Origin: Clostridia bacterium
Lineage (GTDB): Bacteria > Bacillota > Clostridia > Saccharofermentanales > Saccharofermentanaceae
Direction of reading: 5' to 3'
Assembly (NCBI GenBank): GCA_016287245.1
Contig: JAEEWG010000004.1
Location: forward strand, 62,001 to 126,000
DNA: 64,000 nt
In this document: one piece after another, positions 24,160 to 33,472 of the stretch
Layout: each line of letters starts with the position of its first letter
Numbering within the stretch: the first letter of the stretch is position 1
Program-made: the position numbers and the translations under genes
Notes under the pieces: model-generated
The model's database searches: none
Told to the model about the DNA's origin: nothing
What the model saw: the letters and a program-made list of their open reading frames with translations, nothing else

Positions 24160-27100
24160 CTACTCGTCTTTATTCTCTTCGTCTTCCTGCTCCTGTTTTC
24201 TTTCCTTTCGGGTGCCGAGGAACAGTGCTGCGCCAAGGAACAGAACGAGTACGAAAGGCATGGTCTGCATGGCGATACCGGTAGGTGCCGGAAGTACTCT
24301 TGTGTTGGTCACGGTTACTGTAAACTTGCCTTCTACCGGTCCTGCGATGGTGGCCACCGTACTATTGTTGATCGTGATCCTCTCATCTTCCGGTTTGTTA
24401 TTATCCACCGTGATCGTGATCGTATCGTTCAGCAGGCGGTAACCAACCGCCGGGCTCTGTTCTGCCAGGAAGTAAGTGCCGCTTTCCAGCGTGAGCTCGG
24501 TGCTGGTCACTCCGGATTCCGTATAGGCCAGATATCCGTCTGCGCCCGAGGTCAGAGTAAACAGCGTATTGATCGATCCATTGCGGATGTTATAAAGACG
24601 GAACGTCGCTCCGGCTACAGGACTTCCATCCTCTTTATCCACTTTCTTTACTTTCAGGATCGCCGATGCGATACGGTTGATAAAGTTGATGTCGCTGTTT
24701 CCTCTTGCCGAGATCGTTACCGTAACTGTATCCGTTCGGATATTGCTGACGTAAGCGGCAAATCCCGGAGCTGTTTCCTGAACCTGCAGGAAGTATCCGA
24801 CCGGAAGATCTGTTAATGTGATACTTTCGCCATCTGCCAGGCTAAAGTAGATCACATCACCGGAAACCGTCGCGCCCAGTGAAGTGGCCATCGAAGCGAT
24901 CTCCGAAGAGATGGTGACCGGTGTATTCGAGTTCGGAGAACGCAGCAGCTTCGCGCTGAATGCGAACGTAGTTCCCGGCGGGATCGACTGTCCTTCATCG
25001 AGCTGGACATTCTTCGTGATGGTATATTCTCCGGTCTTTAATCTGTTTACAAATCCAATATGTACATCTTCCTCAAGATCAGTGATCGTGTACGAAAGAC
25101 CCGCTGACCTTCTGCCGGCTGTCGTGATGTAGTCCTCATCCTCGTCCTGTGTCACAACAACCTTATATCCGCCGGGCAGATCTTTGATCACATAAGAACC
25201 ATCGTCCTTAAGATCAAAGGTCATCGTCTTTCTTCCATCACTGAATGTCACGTCCGTGATCGAGCTCGGGAAAGCTACCTGCGTATCGCCGTTCCACAGC
25301 GTCGCCGTGTATGTAAAATTCTTCGTCTTGCTGCCATACTCTTCAGAGAGGACCTCGTTAGAAACAGTCACATCGTACGTATCACGAGTATTCGTAAATG
25401 TGATTCCGCCGCCCTCTTTCGGGACATTCTGAAGGGTGAATACCTTGCCGCCTCGATCTGTGCTGTCTGCATCATTTACAGAGACCGCCGTCCATCCCGG
25501 GGCATTTTCTTCGACTCTGATTTCACCACCGATCGGCACGCCCTTGATCGTCATGCTTTCACCGTTTTTGAGTTTCAGCGTTTTTCCGTCATATTCGGCC
25601 GGAGTCACTACATAACCATTGGTATTAAAGACAGAAACGGTGAATCCGAACTCTTCATTTCCCGTTGTGTAGTCATCCGGGGTCACGACCTTCGTGATAG
25701 TCACATCCGTATTGGTCCTGGTGTTCGTATAATCTACAGGTACCGTCGTTCCCGAAGTATAAAGAGCTCTTCCCGACAAGGTGTAATTTCTGTTATTTCC
25801 TGTCGGGTTGTTAAATGTCGGTTTTGCTCCGTCATAGGTAGATACGGAAGCGGTATCTGTCATTGTTGCCGTCTGCCCGTTAATAGAAACAGTGACCGTA
25901 TAATCCGGATCGGATACTTCCGTGATCTTGATCGACTGGAAGAATACACTTACAGAGCGAGTTCCATTCGAATTGATATTTCCTGTCTGTTCAGATGCAT
26001 CGTAATAGAGAGGGATCGTGATAGATTCTCCATCCTTTAAAGTAAACATCTGATTCTCATCAGAAGAAGTCGGATCAGACACCGATTCGGTGAAATTCAC
26101 CCACAACCGACCACTTCTGGTTACTGTACCCGTATATCTTGTCGTTGTGATCACGGCATTAAAGGTAAAGTCCTTCGCGGCCTGGCTTGCGGTAAGCGGT
26201 GATCCGTCCCCGTTAGCCACGGTCTTTGTGATCGTCACATCGATGTGATCCGCCTTGATCCAGGAAGTATAGAGATCCATATCCCGAAGGACAGGGGTTC
26301 CGAGTTCATAGAGATTATCGATCTGATCGATCGTCTTCGCAGCGTTCTGATGCGAAGTGACTGTGACCCAGCGGTAGAACAGGTTGCCCTGCGATGTCCA
26401 GGTCGGCTGAGACGGCATACGCAGGATGTCGCCCTTGATCATGGTGACAACATGGGTATAGTTACTGCCGGGAACGTAGTACGTTGTATCTCCATCCGTC
26501 CAGGTCTGCTGGTTGTTATAAAGATGGAATGTGACTTTTACTTCCTCGCCCCAGATCGCGTAAAGCGTCATACCGTGATCTACTTCTGTGGTGAAATCCC
26601 AAAGAAGTGAACTCTTAATGACTGCCATATTATTGATACCTTCCGCCTGACTGGTTCCCGGAAGCGTGTATGCTGCAGGATCACAGGCGGCCGCATCCGC
26701 ATCTGCTGTCCAGCCGATGAATAAGTAGTCGGGTCTTGTCGGATCGGAAGGTTCTGTGATTGCAGAAGAATTTCCGCCACTGAAATCGATCGGCTCATAC
26801 GGAAGTCCGTCTTCATCTACATAGACCAGCGAACTGCTGCTTGCGACCGTGCTATAGTCGGAGCCTGTACGTGTATCTGTCCAGACCGCTGTAGGTGCAT
26901 TCACATCGAAGAAGACTGTATCTACACCATCAAAGTAAACATGTACACCCTCAGGATCGACATGGAGCAGATCTGTTAACGTGTAGGTCGCTCCGGAAGA
27001 TCTGTATAGTCCGGCCGTTGCCATGGCGGTCTGATTTCCCTGGAAGTAAGAAGTGATATTCAGAAGCTGCGCGGTATTGGTGTTAGTTCCATTGATCGTG

Positions 27101-30100
27101 AACTCCTCACCAGCACCATATGGAACGGCGAACTTTATGCTCTTACCCGGGTTCAGCGTAACTGTTGTCTGTGTATATTTCTCACGTCCAAATACACCCG
27201 TAGCCTCGTTAACAACGGTCATAGCATCGCCTGTACCGGAGATATTAAACGTCACGTCAGAAGATGTTCTGTTCGTGAAAGTAACATATACCATAGGCTC
27301 CCAGACGGCATAAAGACGTGTGCTGTCCGTTCTCTGCACGGAAATCACGGAATCTGCAGCGAAGGTAGGAACAAACGGATCACCTGTACGAAGATCATCA
27401 TCCGTCGCACCTGTTCTGGTCATAGAGTAGTCCGAACCTTCGTCAAAACCGATCAGGAAGTAACCCATATCATGCTTGAAATAGTTACCACTCGCATCAT
27501 AAGGCGCATCCAAAGTGCCTGGAGTTACCGCATATTTATATACATGTACTGCATTGTTCGACTGCATATCGCCAAAGACGATCTCATTTTCGCTTTGATC
27601 TTCAACAACAACACCTGTACCCGTCCAGCCGGAAACAGTCGTGATATCCACATCGCCGGTAAGCGCGCTTCCATTACCATTGGTCAGGTGGCCATCGTTG
27701 GCATGAAGCATCAGGTTGGCCACTTTCGGACGGCGGTCAGAAGTGCTGAGCGTCTGGTAAACTGCCTGCATATGGATACAGCCGTTATTATCCGCATCAC
27801 TTGCATCAATGATGAATTCGGTCGGTTCGGCGTAATAGACATTGTGTCTCGGTGTATAGATGGCATGGCCGTTTGCGTCGTAACCCTGGAAATCTACTAC
27901 CTGCCAGCCGCGGAAGATAATTTCATCACCGGCATCCAGTCCATTCACAGTAATACCGGTCGGCTGTTGGAGCGTGGTAGTCTGCGCGCCGTCATTATAC
28001 TTCTCATCGTTCGGATTCGCAGGATCCGTCCATGCGACGATCTGACCATTGACCACCGCTTCGGAACCATCATCCAGAGTCAGGATATAAGACGGATCAT
28101 AAGAGATATAGTAAGAACCTACCCGGCGCCATACCGCACGGAGTGTCATCTCACCTTCGATTGCATTTGCGAAACTATACGGCGTATCAGAAACGGTTCC
28201 ATCCGGATTCACCTTATACCATCCGACAAATGCGTAAGATCCGCTGGGTACTTCCTGATAGAGTACATAGTTACCCATACCGTTCTTTTTCACGTACATG
28301 GATTTGAATTCTTCAAATGTCGCAGGGATCGTACCATCGTAATATCCTGGATTCGCAGCTTCATGCCAGGCCTGTGTGGCTTTGCAGTACTTGTAATAAG
28401 CAAGGAGTTGGCTTTCCGTAAGATACAGTGCGTTACGCATATCTGCGTGAATACCCCATTCACCGCTGGTATTGTTGAACTGCATGTTTACGTAATAGTA
28501 CTTCGTACCATCATCTGCGCCATTATATTCTACATATGTGCGCTCCAGTTCATATTCACCGATCGCCGTTCCGTACATCGCACTAAAGTAAGTGGAGTAA
28601 GCGGTGTTATGACCCGAGCCGACCGCCGACAGAGTCGTCGCCCAAGAAGGCATCGTGCCCACAGTATCGCCATTTGCATTCCACGCTGCGATCCACTTCG
28701 GATCAGAAGCATTCGCCGAAGTGAAACCATCCAGATAGAATGTCGGCTTCTCACCATCCTCAGGCTCCGTGTAGTTGATGTGATCGATCACACCACCATT
28801 GGGATCGATGCTGATCGTATAGTAGATCGGCGTCCATTTACCGTAGACTTTTTTATCTGCGTCCGGCATGGTCGTTGTAAAATCAAAGCGTTCCGTACAT
28901 GCCGCATCCTCGAACCATCCACCGAATTCATAATGATCAGGGATCTCTGATCCTGTCGGACGGACCGCATTCTCAAGATCATCCGGATGAGCAGTATAGT
29001 CGAACTTCTCAAGCGAAGTCTCGTAAAGAACACCCTCTTTGACGACGGATTTGGCAGCCATACCGGTCGCAACCGGATAGTTGTAGTCAAAGGTGAATTT
29101 TCTTTCGGATCGGAGATAGTAGCAATAGATCTCTGTGGCATCCGAATTATCCCATGCGCCTGTGCTTCCACCATAGGAATTAAAGGCCTGCGGCAGGTAG
29201 TCCGGGCTCTTGTAAAAACCGACCAAAGGCAGATAGTCCTCGGCCTCTGTAAAGAAGCCGTATCTGGCGACCGTATGATGATAAAGTTTAAATCTTTTTC
29301 CGTTATACGTCCGATCGTTCGCCGAAGGAGCTTCATCCGGAAGCGGTTCGATATAGTAATAAAGATTCTTTTGACCATTGGTCGATGTATTCAGACGGAA
29401 CGTAATATCCTCATCCGGCATAATATCGAGATATACAAGGACCTGGCTGTATGTAGAGCTGTTCTGCGGCTGCCAGCGTTCTCCCTGATTATACGTCACA
29501 CCATTGGTTCCGACGATCGGGAAATTAGCTGAAATGTTATCCTCATACAGATCTTTGATCGTCTTGATCGTAGTCCATCGGTTGCCCGACTGCACCTGGA
29601 AAGACAGTGTATGTACATTTCTGTCATAGTAAATGTTGACAACGGACGATCCGTCACCGCGTACTGTAGCGCTATTCATTGTGACAGGGTCTGTCGTCCG
29701 CAGATGGAATCCCTTAAAATCATTTCTGGTCCCATTGTTCGTAGTCAGGCTTCTGTATGCATTCAGGTTCAGCTGGTCCACAGTAAGACCGGAGGCACTG
29801 GAAACAACAGATGAAAGCACATTCGGATCGAGCGCATAATAATCGTAGGTCTTATGAGCATTATCCGCATCCGGATCATCCGTCACTCTCTGCTTCCAGA
29901 TAACTACTGTATATGAAGAATTCGCTTTTTCTGCCCATTCGGCGTAGAACGTTAAAGACTCAAGAGGATACTTGATCGTCAGTTCGCCGTTCTTGATGGT
30001 ATAGGCCACGCCTGTCTGCGGGTTGCCGTCATTATCCAGATATGTTCCATTAATGGTAAGATCCACAGAGGAGAGGAAATTACCGTTGGAATCAGTCACA

Positions 30101-31647
30101 CGCTGGTAGATCGGGTCTTCGTGATTTGCATCGTTATAACCTGTGATGACGCGCCATCCTGCGAAGTCATAACCGGCTCTGCTGGTGGTCGGAAGCGAAG
30201 TAACGGTTCCGCCTACGCTGGCGCCGCCTTCCTGCGAGTTGAATTCTGCCAGAGTGAACTGGGCCGGAACATACTGCGCGCCATTTCCACTATCACCTAC
30301 ATTAAAGTACAGCCAGCGGCCTTCCTGGAAGTAAGGATACAGATCCATGTGATCCGTGACTTCGATAGACTTCGTAATGGGGTTACCATTATCGTCCATG
30401 GTCTGAACCGATACCCATGTATTATTGGCACGATACTGCCAGCCACGGAAGATCCTTCGGATCGTGTCGGTCGCCTGAGCACTTACATCGCTGATCAGTA
30501 CGGTTTCTGTATTATCGGAACCCAGAATGATCAGTTTTCTTGTGAGAAGGTTACTATTCGGGCTTACTGCATAAGCAAGTTCATGGAAATTGACGAAGCA
30601 GTAATCCTCATAGATCGGAGCTACGTAGATATGTGCACTGTAGTCAGTTGCGTCCATATCCGCGGTCTCCGTATAGGTATGACCATTGGCCGTCCAGGTC
30701 ATGGTAAAGGTTCCGTCGCCGTTATTTGCAACGGAGATCGGAGTTTCAAAAGGAAGGTGCTTCGGGGCATCCGTCCAGCGGAAAGTATAGGAATTCCCGC
30801 TTTGCGAAGTGACATCAACCACATACCAGCCATAGAAGAACTTGCTTGTCTGGTTCGGCGGATTGGCGATCATCTCCAGGGTCTCCCCATCTTGAACGAT
30901 CTGCGTGGTCTGCATCTGGTTTGCCGTATTGGGGAATTCAAATGGAGCTACTGTATAGTAATACTGTCCGCCCACTTCACTTTCCTGAGTGGAAGTATCC
31001 GTTACCGGAGCAAGGTAATGGATCGTAAAGCGCGGGGTGACGACTTCTCCGCCCTCGTGATCTACGATGGCATATACAGAGAAGCCTTCTGCTGTAAATT
31101 CAACAACTGTCGTATCACCTTCATTGGAAGTCGTGGTATTTTCCAGTACTTCTGCATTTCCGTCACCCGGTTCGGATGGGAAGTGGACGACCTTGAGATC
31201 TTCAGATTTCGTGTCTTCCAGTTCGATCTGCATATTTACGGAAGATCCGTCATTCGGCTGGAGTTCTTCACCGTCTTTAACGATCTTGATATCGAACAGA
31301 TGGGCATATCCGATCGTATCGCTCTCCAGGACTGTCTTTGTATCTTCAATATACTGATCGTATTCTGGACCTTCCGTGATTTCGGAAATACTAAGCTCCG
31401 CATCTTCCGGGAGACCGGAATCAGACGAATAGCTGGCTGTGAAGTGATAGGCTTTTCCATTACTGCCGGTGAGGACTTTCTCAAGAACAGTAATATCTTC
31501 TGAAGCTCCGCTATCTGCAATAACAGAGGAAGAACGGAGGAATGGGGAAGGGATCATCGAGATCGGGAAAACGGACAGCACTAAAGAAGCGGCCAGGACC
31601 GTAGCGATATAAGAACGAGCAAGTTTTTTCGACCAGTTCTTAAACAT
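24160..31647 (-). CDS. Giant pilus-associated surface protein with InlB-type and Cna-B-like repeats and PTG-type sorting signal
   Basis: The 2495-residue protein has a signal peptide (about residues 1-45). A long middle region carries many InlB B/Listeria-Bacteroides-type repeats, seen as recurrent Gly-Trp segments such as Phe-Tyr-Gly-Trp-Tyr, Phe-Arg-Gly-Trp-Gln, Phe-Ala-Gly-Trp-Arg and Phe-Val-Gly-Trp-Tyr. Next come several pilin-like beta domains starting Thr-Ile/Ile-Thr-Lys, then a Cna-B/SpaA domain near residue 2360. The C-terminus is a sorting signal: Leu-Pro-Ala-Pro-Thr-Gly-Ile, a hydrophobic span, then Arg-Lys-Glu-Arg-Lys. It shares the Pro-Thr-Gly-Ile motif with the major pilin. It is the last gene of the pilus operon, overlapping the sortase gene by 8 bases, and is a candidate tip or minor pilin adhesin. 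Confidence 0.85.
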   Translation of the reverse strand: MFKNWSKKLARSYIATVLAASLVLSVFPISMIPSPFLRSSSVIADSGASEDITVLEKVLTGSNGKAYHFTASYSSDSGLPEDAELSISEITEGPEYDQYIEDTKTVLESDTIGYAHLFDIKIVKDGEELQPNDGSSVNMQIELEDTKSEDLKVVHFPSEPGDGNAEVLENTTTSNEGDTTVVEFTAEGFSVYAIVDHEGGEVVTPRFTIHYLAPVTDTSTQESEVGGQYYYTVAPFEFPNTANQMQTTQIVQDGETLEMIANPPNQTSKFFYGWYVVDVTSQSGNSYTFRWTDAPKHLPFETPISVANNGDGTFTMTWTANGHTYTETADMDATDYSAHIYVAPIYEDYCFVNFHELAYAVSPNSNLLTRKLIILGSDNTETVLISDVSAQATDTIRRIFRGWQYRANNTWVSVQTMDDNGNPITKSIEVTDHMDLYPYFQEGRWLYFNVGDSGNGAQYVPAQFTLAEFNSQEGGASVGGTVTSLPTTSRAGYDFAGWRVITGYNDANHEDPIYQRVTDSNGNFLSSVDLTINGTYLDNDGNPQTGVAYTIKNGELTIKYPLESLTFYAEWAEKANSSYTVVIWKQRVTDDPDADNAHKTYDYYALDPNVLSSVVSSASGLTVDQLNLNAYRSLTTNNGTRNDFKGFHLRTTDPVTMNSATVRGDGSSVVNIYYDRNVHTLSFQVQSGNRWTTIKTIKDLYEDNISANFPIVGTNGVTYNQGERWQPQNSSTYSQVLVYLDIMPDEDITFRLNTSTNGQKNLYYYIEPLPDEAPSANDRTYNGKRFKLYHHTVARYGFFTEAEDYLPLVGFYKSPDYLPQAFNSYGGSTGAWDNSDATEIYCYYLRSERKFTFDYNYPVATGMAAKSVVKEGVLYETSLEKFDYTAHPDDLENAVRPTGSEIPDHYEFGGWFEDAACTERFDFTTTMPDADKKVYGKWTPIYYTISIDPNGGVIDHINYTEPEDGEKPTFYLDGFTSANASDPKWIAAWNANGDTVGTMPSWATTLSAVGSGHNTAYSTYFSAMYGTAIGEYELERTYVEYNGADDGTKYYYVNMQFNNTSGEWGIHADMRNALYLTESQLLAYYKYCKATQAWHEAANPGYYDGTIPATFEEFKSMYVKKNGMGNYVLYQEVPSGSYAFVGWYKVNPDGTVSDTPYSFANAIEGEMTLRAVWRRVGSYYISYDPSYILTLDDGSEAVVNGQIVAWTDPANPNDEKYNDGAQTTTLQQPTGITVNGLDAGDEIIFRGWQVVDFQGYDANGHAIYTPRHNVYYAEPTEFIIDASDADNNGCIHMQAVYQTLSTSDRRPKVANLMLHANDGHLTNGNGSALTGDVDITTVSGWTGTGVVVEDQSENEIVFGDMQSNNAVHVYKYAVTPGTLDAPYDASGNYFKHDMGYFLIGFDEGSDYSMTRTGATDDDLRTGDPFVPTFAADSVISVQRTDSTRLYAVWEPMVYVTFTNRTSSDVTFNISGTGDAMTVVNEATGVFGREKYTQTTVTLNPGKSIKFAVPYGAGEEFTINGTNTNTAQLLNITSYFQGNQTAMATAGLYRSSGATYTLTDLLHVDPEGVHVYFDGVDTVFFDVNAPTAVWTDTRTGSDYSTVASSSSLVYVDEDGLPYEPIDFSGGNSSAITEPSDPTRPDYLFIGWTADADAAACDPAAYTLPGTSQAEGINNMAVIKSSLLWDFTTEVDHGMTLYAIWGEEVKVTFHLYNNQQTWTDGDTTYYVPGSNYTHVVTMIKGDILRMPSQPTWTSQGNLFYRWVTVTSHQNAAKTIDQIDNLYELGTPVLRDMDLYTSWIKADHIDVTITKTVANGDGSPLTASQAAKDFTFNAVITTTRYTGTVTRSGRLWVNFTESVSDPTSSDENQMFTLKDGESITIPLYYDASEQTGNINSNGTRSVSVFFQSIKITEVSDPDYTVTVSINGQTATMTDTASVSTYDGAKPTFNNPTGNNRNYTLSGRALYTSGTTVPVDYTNTRTNTDVTITKVVTPDDYTTGNEEFGFTVSVFNTNGYVVTPAEYDGKTLKLKNGESMTIKGVPIGGEIRVEENAPGWTAVSVNDADSTDRGGKVFTLQNVPKEGGGITFTNTRDTYDVTVSNEVLSEEYGSKTKNFTYTATLWNGDTQVAFPSSITDVTFSDGRKTMTFDLKDDGSYVIKDLPGGYKVVVTQDEDEDYITTAGRRSAGLSYTITDLEEDVHIGFVNRLKTGEYTITKNVQLDEGQSIPPGTTFAFSAKLLRSPNSNTPVTISSEIASMATSLGATVSGDVIYFSLADGESITLTDLPVGYFLQVQETAPGFAAYVSNIRTDTVTVTISARGNSDINFINRIASAILKVKKVDKEDGSPVAGATFRLYNIRNGSINTLFTLTSGADGYLAYTESGVTSTELTLESGTYFLAEQSPAVGYRLLNDTITITVDNNKPEDERITINNSTVATIAGPVEGKFTVTVTNTRVLPAPTGIAMQTMPFVLVLFLGAALFLGTRKERKQEQEDEENKDE

Positions 31648-32812
31648 CAGCCTTCTCTTCTCCTAATTCTTCTTTCTTCTTTTTTCCGGAACAGAGTTCT
31701 TCTGTTACCAGTGCCATACCGAGGATGATCAGCATCCAGGGTGTGTATTTATCCATAATGATCATCGGCAGCTTCATGTTCTCATATGTGATGAATATCA
31801 TGATCGCGATGACAGCCAGGATGATATTGCCCAGAGGACCTGCAAATTCTCTAAGAGTCCTCTTTCTTTCTTCTTTCTTTGCTGCCCAGTCCGAGATATA
31901 CGGCATGATCGTCGTAATCGTCAGAAGCAGGCAGCACAGATTCAGGATCGACCATCCTGATCCGTCGTAGGGATCTCCGGTCTTTACGATGACCGCGCCT
32001 TTGTTGTCCTTATCGTCGTCCGGAGCAGGCGTCGGAGTCGGTTCATCCGGCTTCGGCGAAGGCGTCGGCTCGACATTCTTTCCGGATTCCGTGATCTTAC
32101 AAATAAGAACGAGTCTTCCGTCTGTCGCATTTCCCTCGCATGTGGAGAGAACGATGAACTTGTCTGCATCTGTGACATTCGGATTTTCGTTGATCACCTT
32201 GATGTTTCCGTTGTTCTTGATCTGATTCTGGTATTCTTCCCAGGTAAGAGACGTTCTGTCGTAGATATCTTTTTCATACGCATCGGTCTCAAGAAGCGAA
32301 ACCACTTCGATGTCATACGCCCCGTCCTTTGTCACGAGGGTTCCTGTGAGGTGTTCTTTGAAGTAATCCTCTTCGATATACTTGGAAAGGTCGCCAAACA
32401 TGGCACCATTGTCCATGTGGTGACCATAAAGGAGTGAATACGATTCACTGTAATCTGAGAGGTTCTTCGCCTGCAGATAGATCGCACCCGTAAGAGACGG
32501 ATCTTTGTACTCGTCATGGCTTGCATAGTACACATCATCATCGCCCTGAACGACCGGGTAATCAATGTGCGTATCATCCATGGTGATCCAGCCGTTTGCA
32601 TCCGGGATATTCTCCAGAAGTCCATTGATGGAAACGGAGTCCTCTTTTACTTCCGGCTTGTACTCGATCGATCGGGAACCATATGCACGGTTCTGCACAT
32701 ACTGGTTTTCATAGATCATGTAGCCGGAAAAAGCCATAATGGAGACAGAGGTGACGGTCGCCACTGCTGAAACAAGCGTATTTGCAATTTTCAAAGCGGA
32801 TGCAAATGCCAT
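31640..32812 (-). CDS. Class B-like pilus sortase with C-terminal membrane extension
   Basis: The 390-residue protein starts with a membrane helix (about residues 12-35), then a sortase domain. The catalytic residues appear to be His131 in Tyr-Gly-His-His-Met, Cys225 in Leu-Ser-Thr-Cys-Glu, and Arg233. The Cys motif and the Asn-X-Trp-Ile segment near residue 75 point to class B. After about residue 245 there is a Pro/Thr/Asp linker, then an added region of three hydrophobic segments (about 286-305, 327-343 and 358-372) that standard sortases lack. It should join the pilin through its Pro-Thr-Gly motif. A class B sortase polymerises the Spy0128-type pilus in streptococci. AAAGGAGAT precedes the ATG, 11 bases after the SipA gene. 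Confidence 0.85.
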   Translation of the reverse strand: MAFASALKIANTLVSAVATVTSVSIMAFSGYMIYENQYVQNRAYGSRSIEYKPEVKEDSVSINGLLENIPDANGWITMDDTHIDYPVVQGDDDVYYASHDEYKDPSLTGAIYLQAKNLSDYSESYSLLYGHHMDNGAMFGDLSKYIEEDYFKEHLTGTLVTKDGAYDIEVVSLLETDAYEKDIYDRTSLTWEEYQNQIKNNGNIKVINENPNVTDADKFIVLSTCEGNATDGRLVLICKITESGKNVEPTPSPKPDEPTPTPAPDDDKDNKGAVIVKTGDPYDGSGWSILNLCCLLLTITTIMPYISDWAAKKEERKRTLREFAGPLGNIILAVIAIMIFITYENMKLPMIIMDKYTPWMLIILGMALVTEELCSGKKKKEELGEEKADV

Positions 32813-32823
32813 CTATATCTCCT

Positions 32824-33357
32824 TTAAAAGTTTCTCTGCCGGATCACAAGAAGAAGAGTCCCCTTGATCTCATCAGATTTGACGGTACCGTAATACCGGC
32901 TGTCTACGCCGGTCCTTCTGTTATCTCCTAAAACGAAGTATTCTCCTGAGCCCAGGGTGATCGGATAGCTGACGTAATCGGTATATGGATAGGTAAGGCT
33001 GTAGATCTTATCTTCCACGATGAGATTGCCGTTGATCTTGACCGACCCGTCTTCCGTGATCTCCACAGTATCGCCGGGAATGGCGACCACACGTGCAACA
33101 CAAGTGTTACCATCCTTTTTGAAAACGATCACATCCTGCGAGACCGGCGACTTATCTATTCGGGAATAGATGATGCGGTCTCCCATATTCAGGGCAGGAG
33201 TCATATCGTAAGTTCCCACTGTATCCACTCCGATGATAAAGGCGAACATGATCCATAAACTGATGATAATGATAAAGCAATTACGTACGAATCTCCGGAT
33301 ACCGGTCTTCGATTTCGCGAGTTTTTCACGGATTTTACTAAGCTTCTCTTTGAACAT
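32824..33357 (-). CDS. SipA-like signal peptidase homologue lacking both catalytic residues (pilus assembly factor)
   Basis: The 177-residue protein has one N-terminal membrane helix and the S26 signal peptidase I fold, with boxes Gly-Asp-X-Ile-X-Tyr, Arg-Val-Val-Ala-Ile-Pro-Gly-Asp-Thr-Val and Gly-Asp-Asn-Arg. The nucleophilic Ser of the Ser-Met-X-Pro motif is Asp51 (Asp-Met-Thr-Pro). The general-base Lys before Arg-Val-Val is Ala88. It should thus be inactive as a peptidase. From memory, streptococcal SipA, needed for pilus formation, likewise has Asp48 and Gly85 at these sites, the same 37-residue spacing. The ATG at 33357 is preferred over a TTG at 33360; no ribosome binding site is evident. 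It lies between pilin and sortase genes. Confidence 0.85.
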   Translation of the reverse strand: MFKEKLSKIREKLAKSKTGIRRFVRNCFIIIISLWIMFAFIIGVDTVGTYDMTPALNMGDRIIYSRIDKSPVSQDVIVFKKDGNTCVARVVAIPGDTVEITEDGSVKINGNLIVEDKIYSLTYPYTDYVSYPITLGSGEYFVLGDNRRTGVDSRYYGTVKSDEIKGTLLLVIRQRNF

Positions 33358-33382
33358 CAATTTAATCGAAGAAGCAAGAACC

Positions 33383-33404
33383 GGCCATTTTTACTATATG
33401 ACCC
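33383..33404 (-). repeat. Motif copy 1, GGCC-N-TTTACTATATG element upstream of the SipA-like gene
   Basis: This copy reads GGCCATTTTTACTATATGAC on the plus strand and lies 26 bases upstream of the sipA start. A near-identical copy sits upstream of the pilin gene at 34918-34937. Nearby arms AAGCAAG and CTTGCTT flank it, which could form a weak attenuator hairpin in the pilin-sipA gap. It may be a regulator site or a promoter element. Confidence 0.4.
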
Positions 33405-33472
33405 GTCCTTGCTTTCTCCCCTTTTTCATACTAGTGATACGTGGGCACGTGATCGCTCCTAATGCTAATTAT

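Noticed and set aside
24160..24460. Canonical LPXTG motif in the giant protein
   Set aside because: The motif is Leu-Pro-Ala-Pro-Thr-Gly; one residue more than LPXTG. It fits better as an X-Pro-Thr-Gly signal shared with the pilin.
27472..31503. Long plus-strand frames opposite the 2495-residue surface protein
   Set aside because: Repeat-driven antisense frames with unnatural Ile/Arg/Cys-rich content and no start signals.
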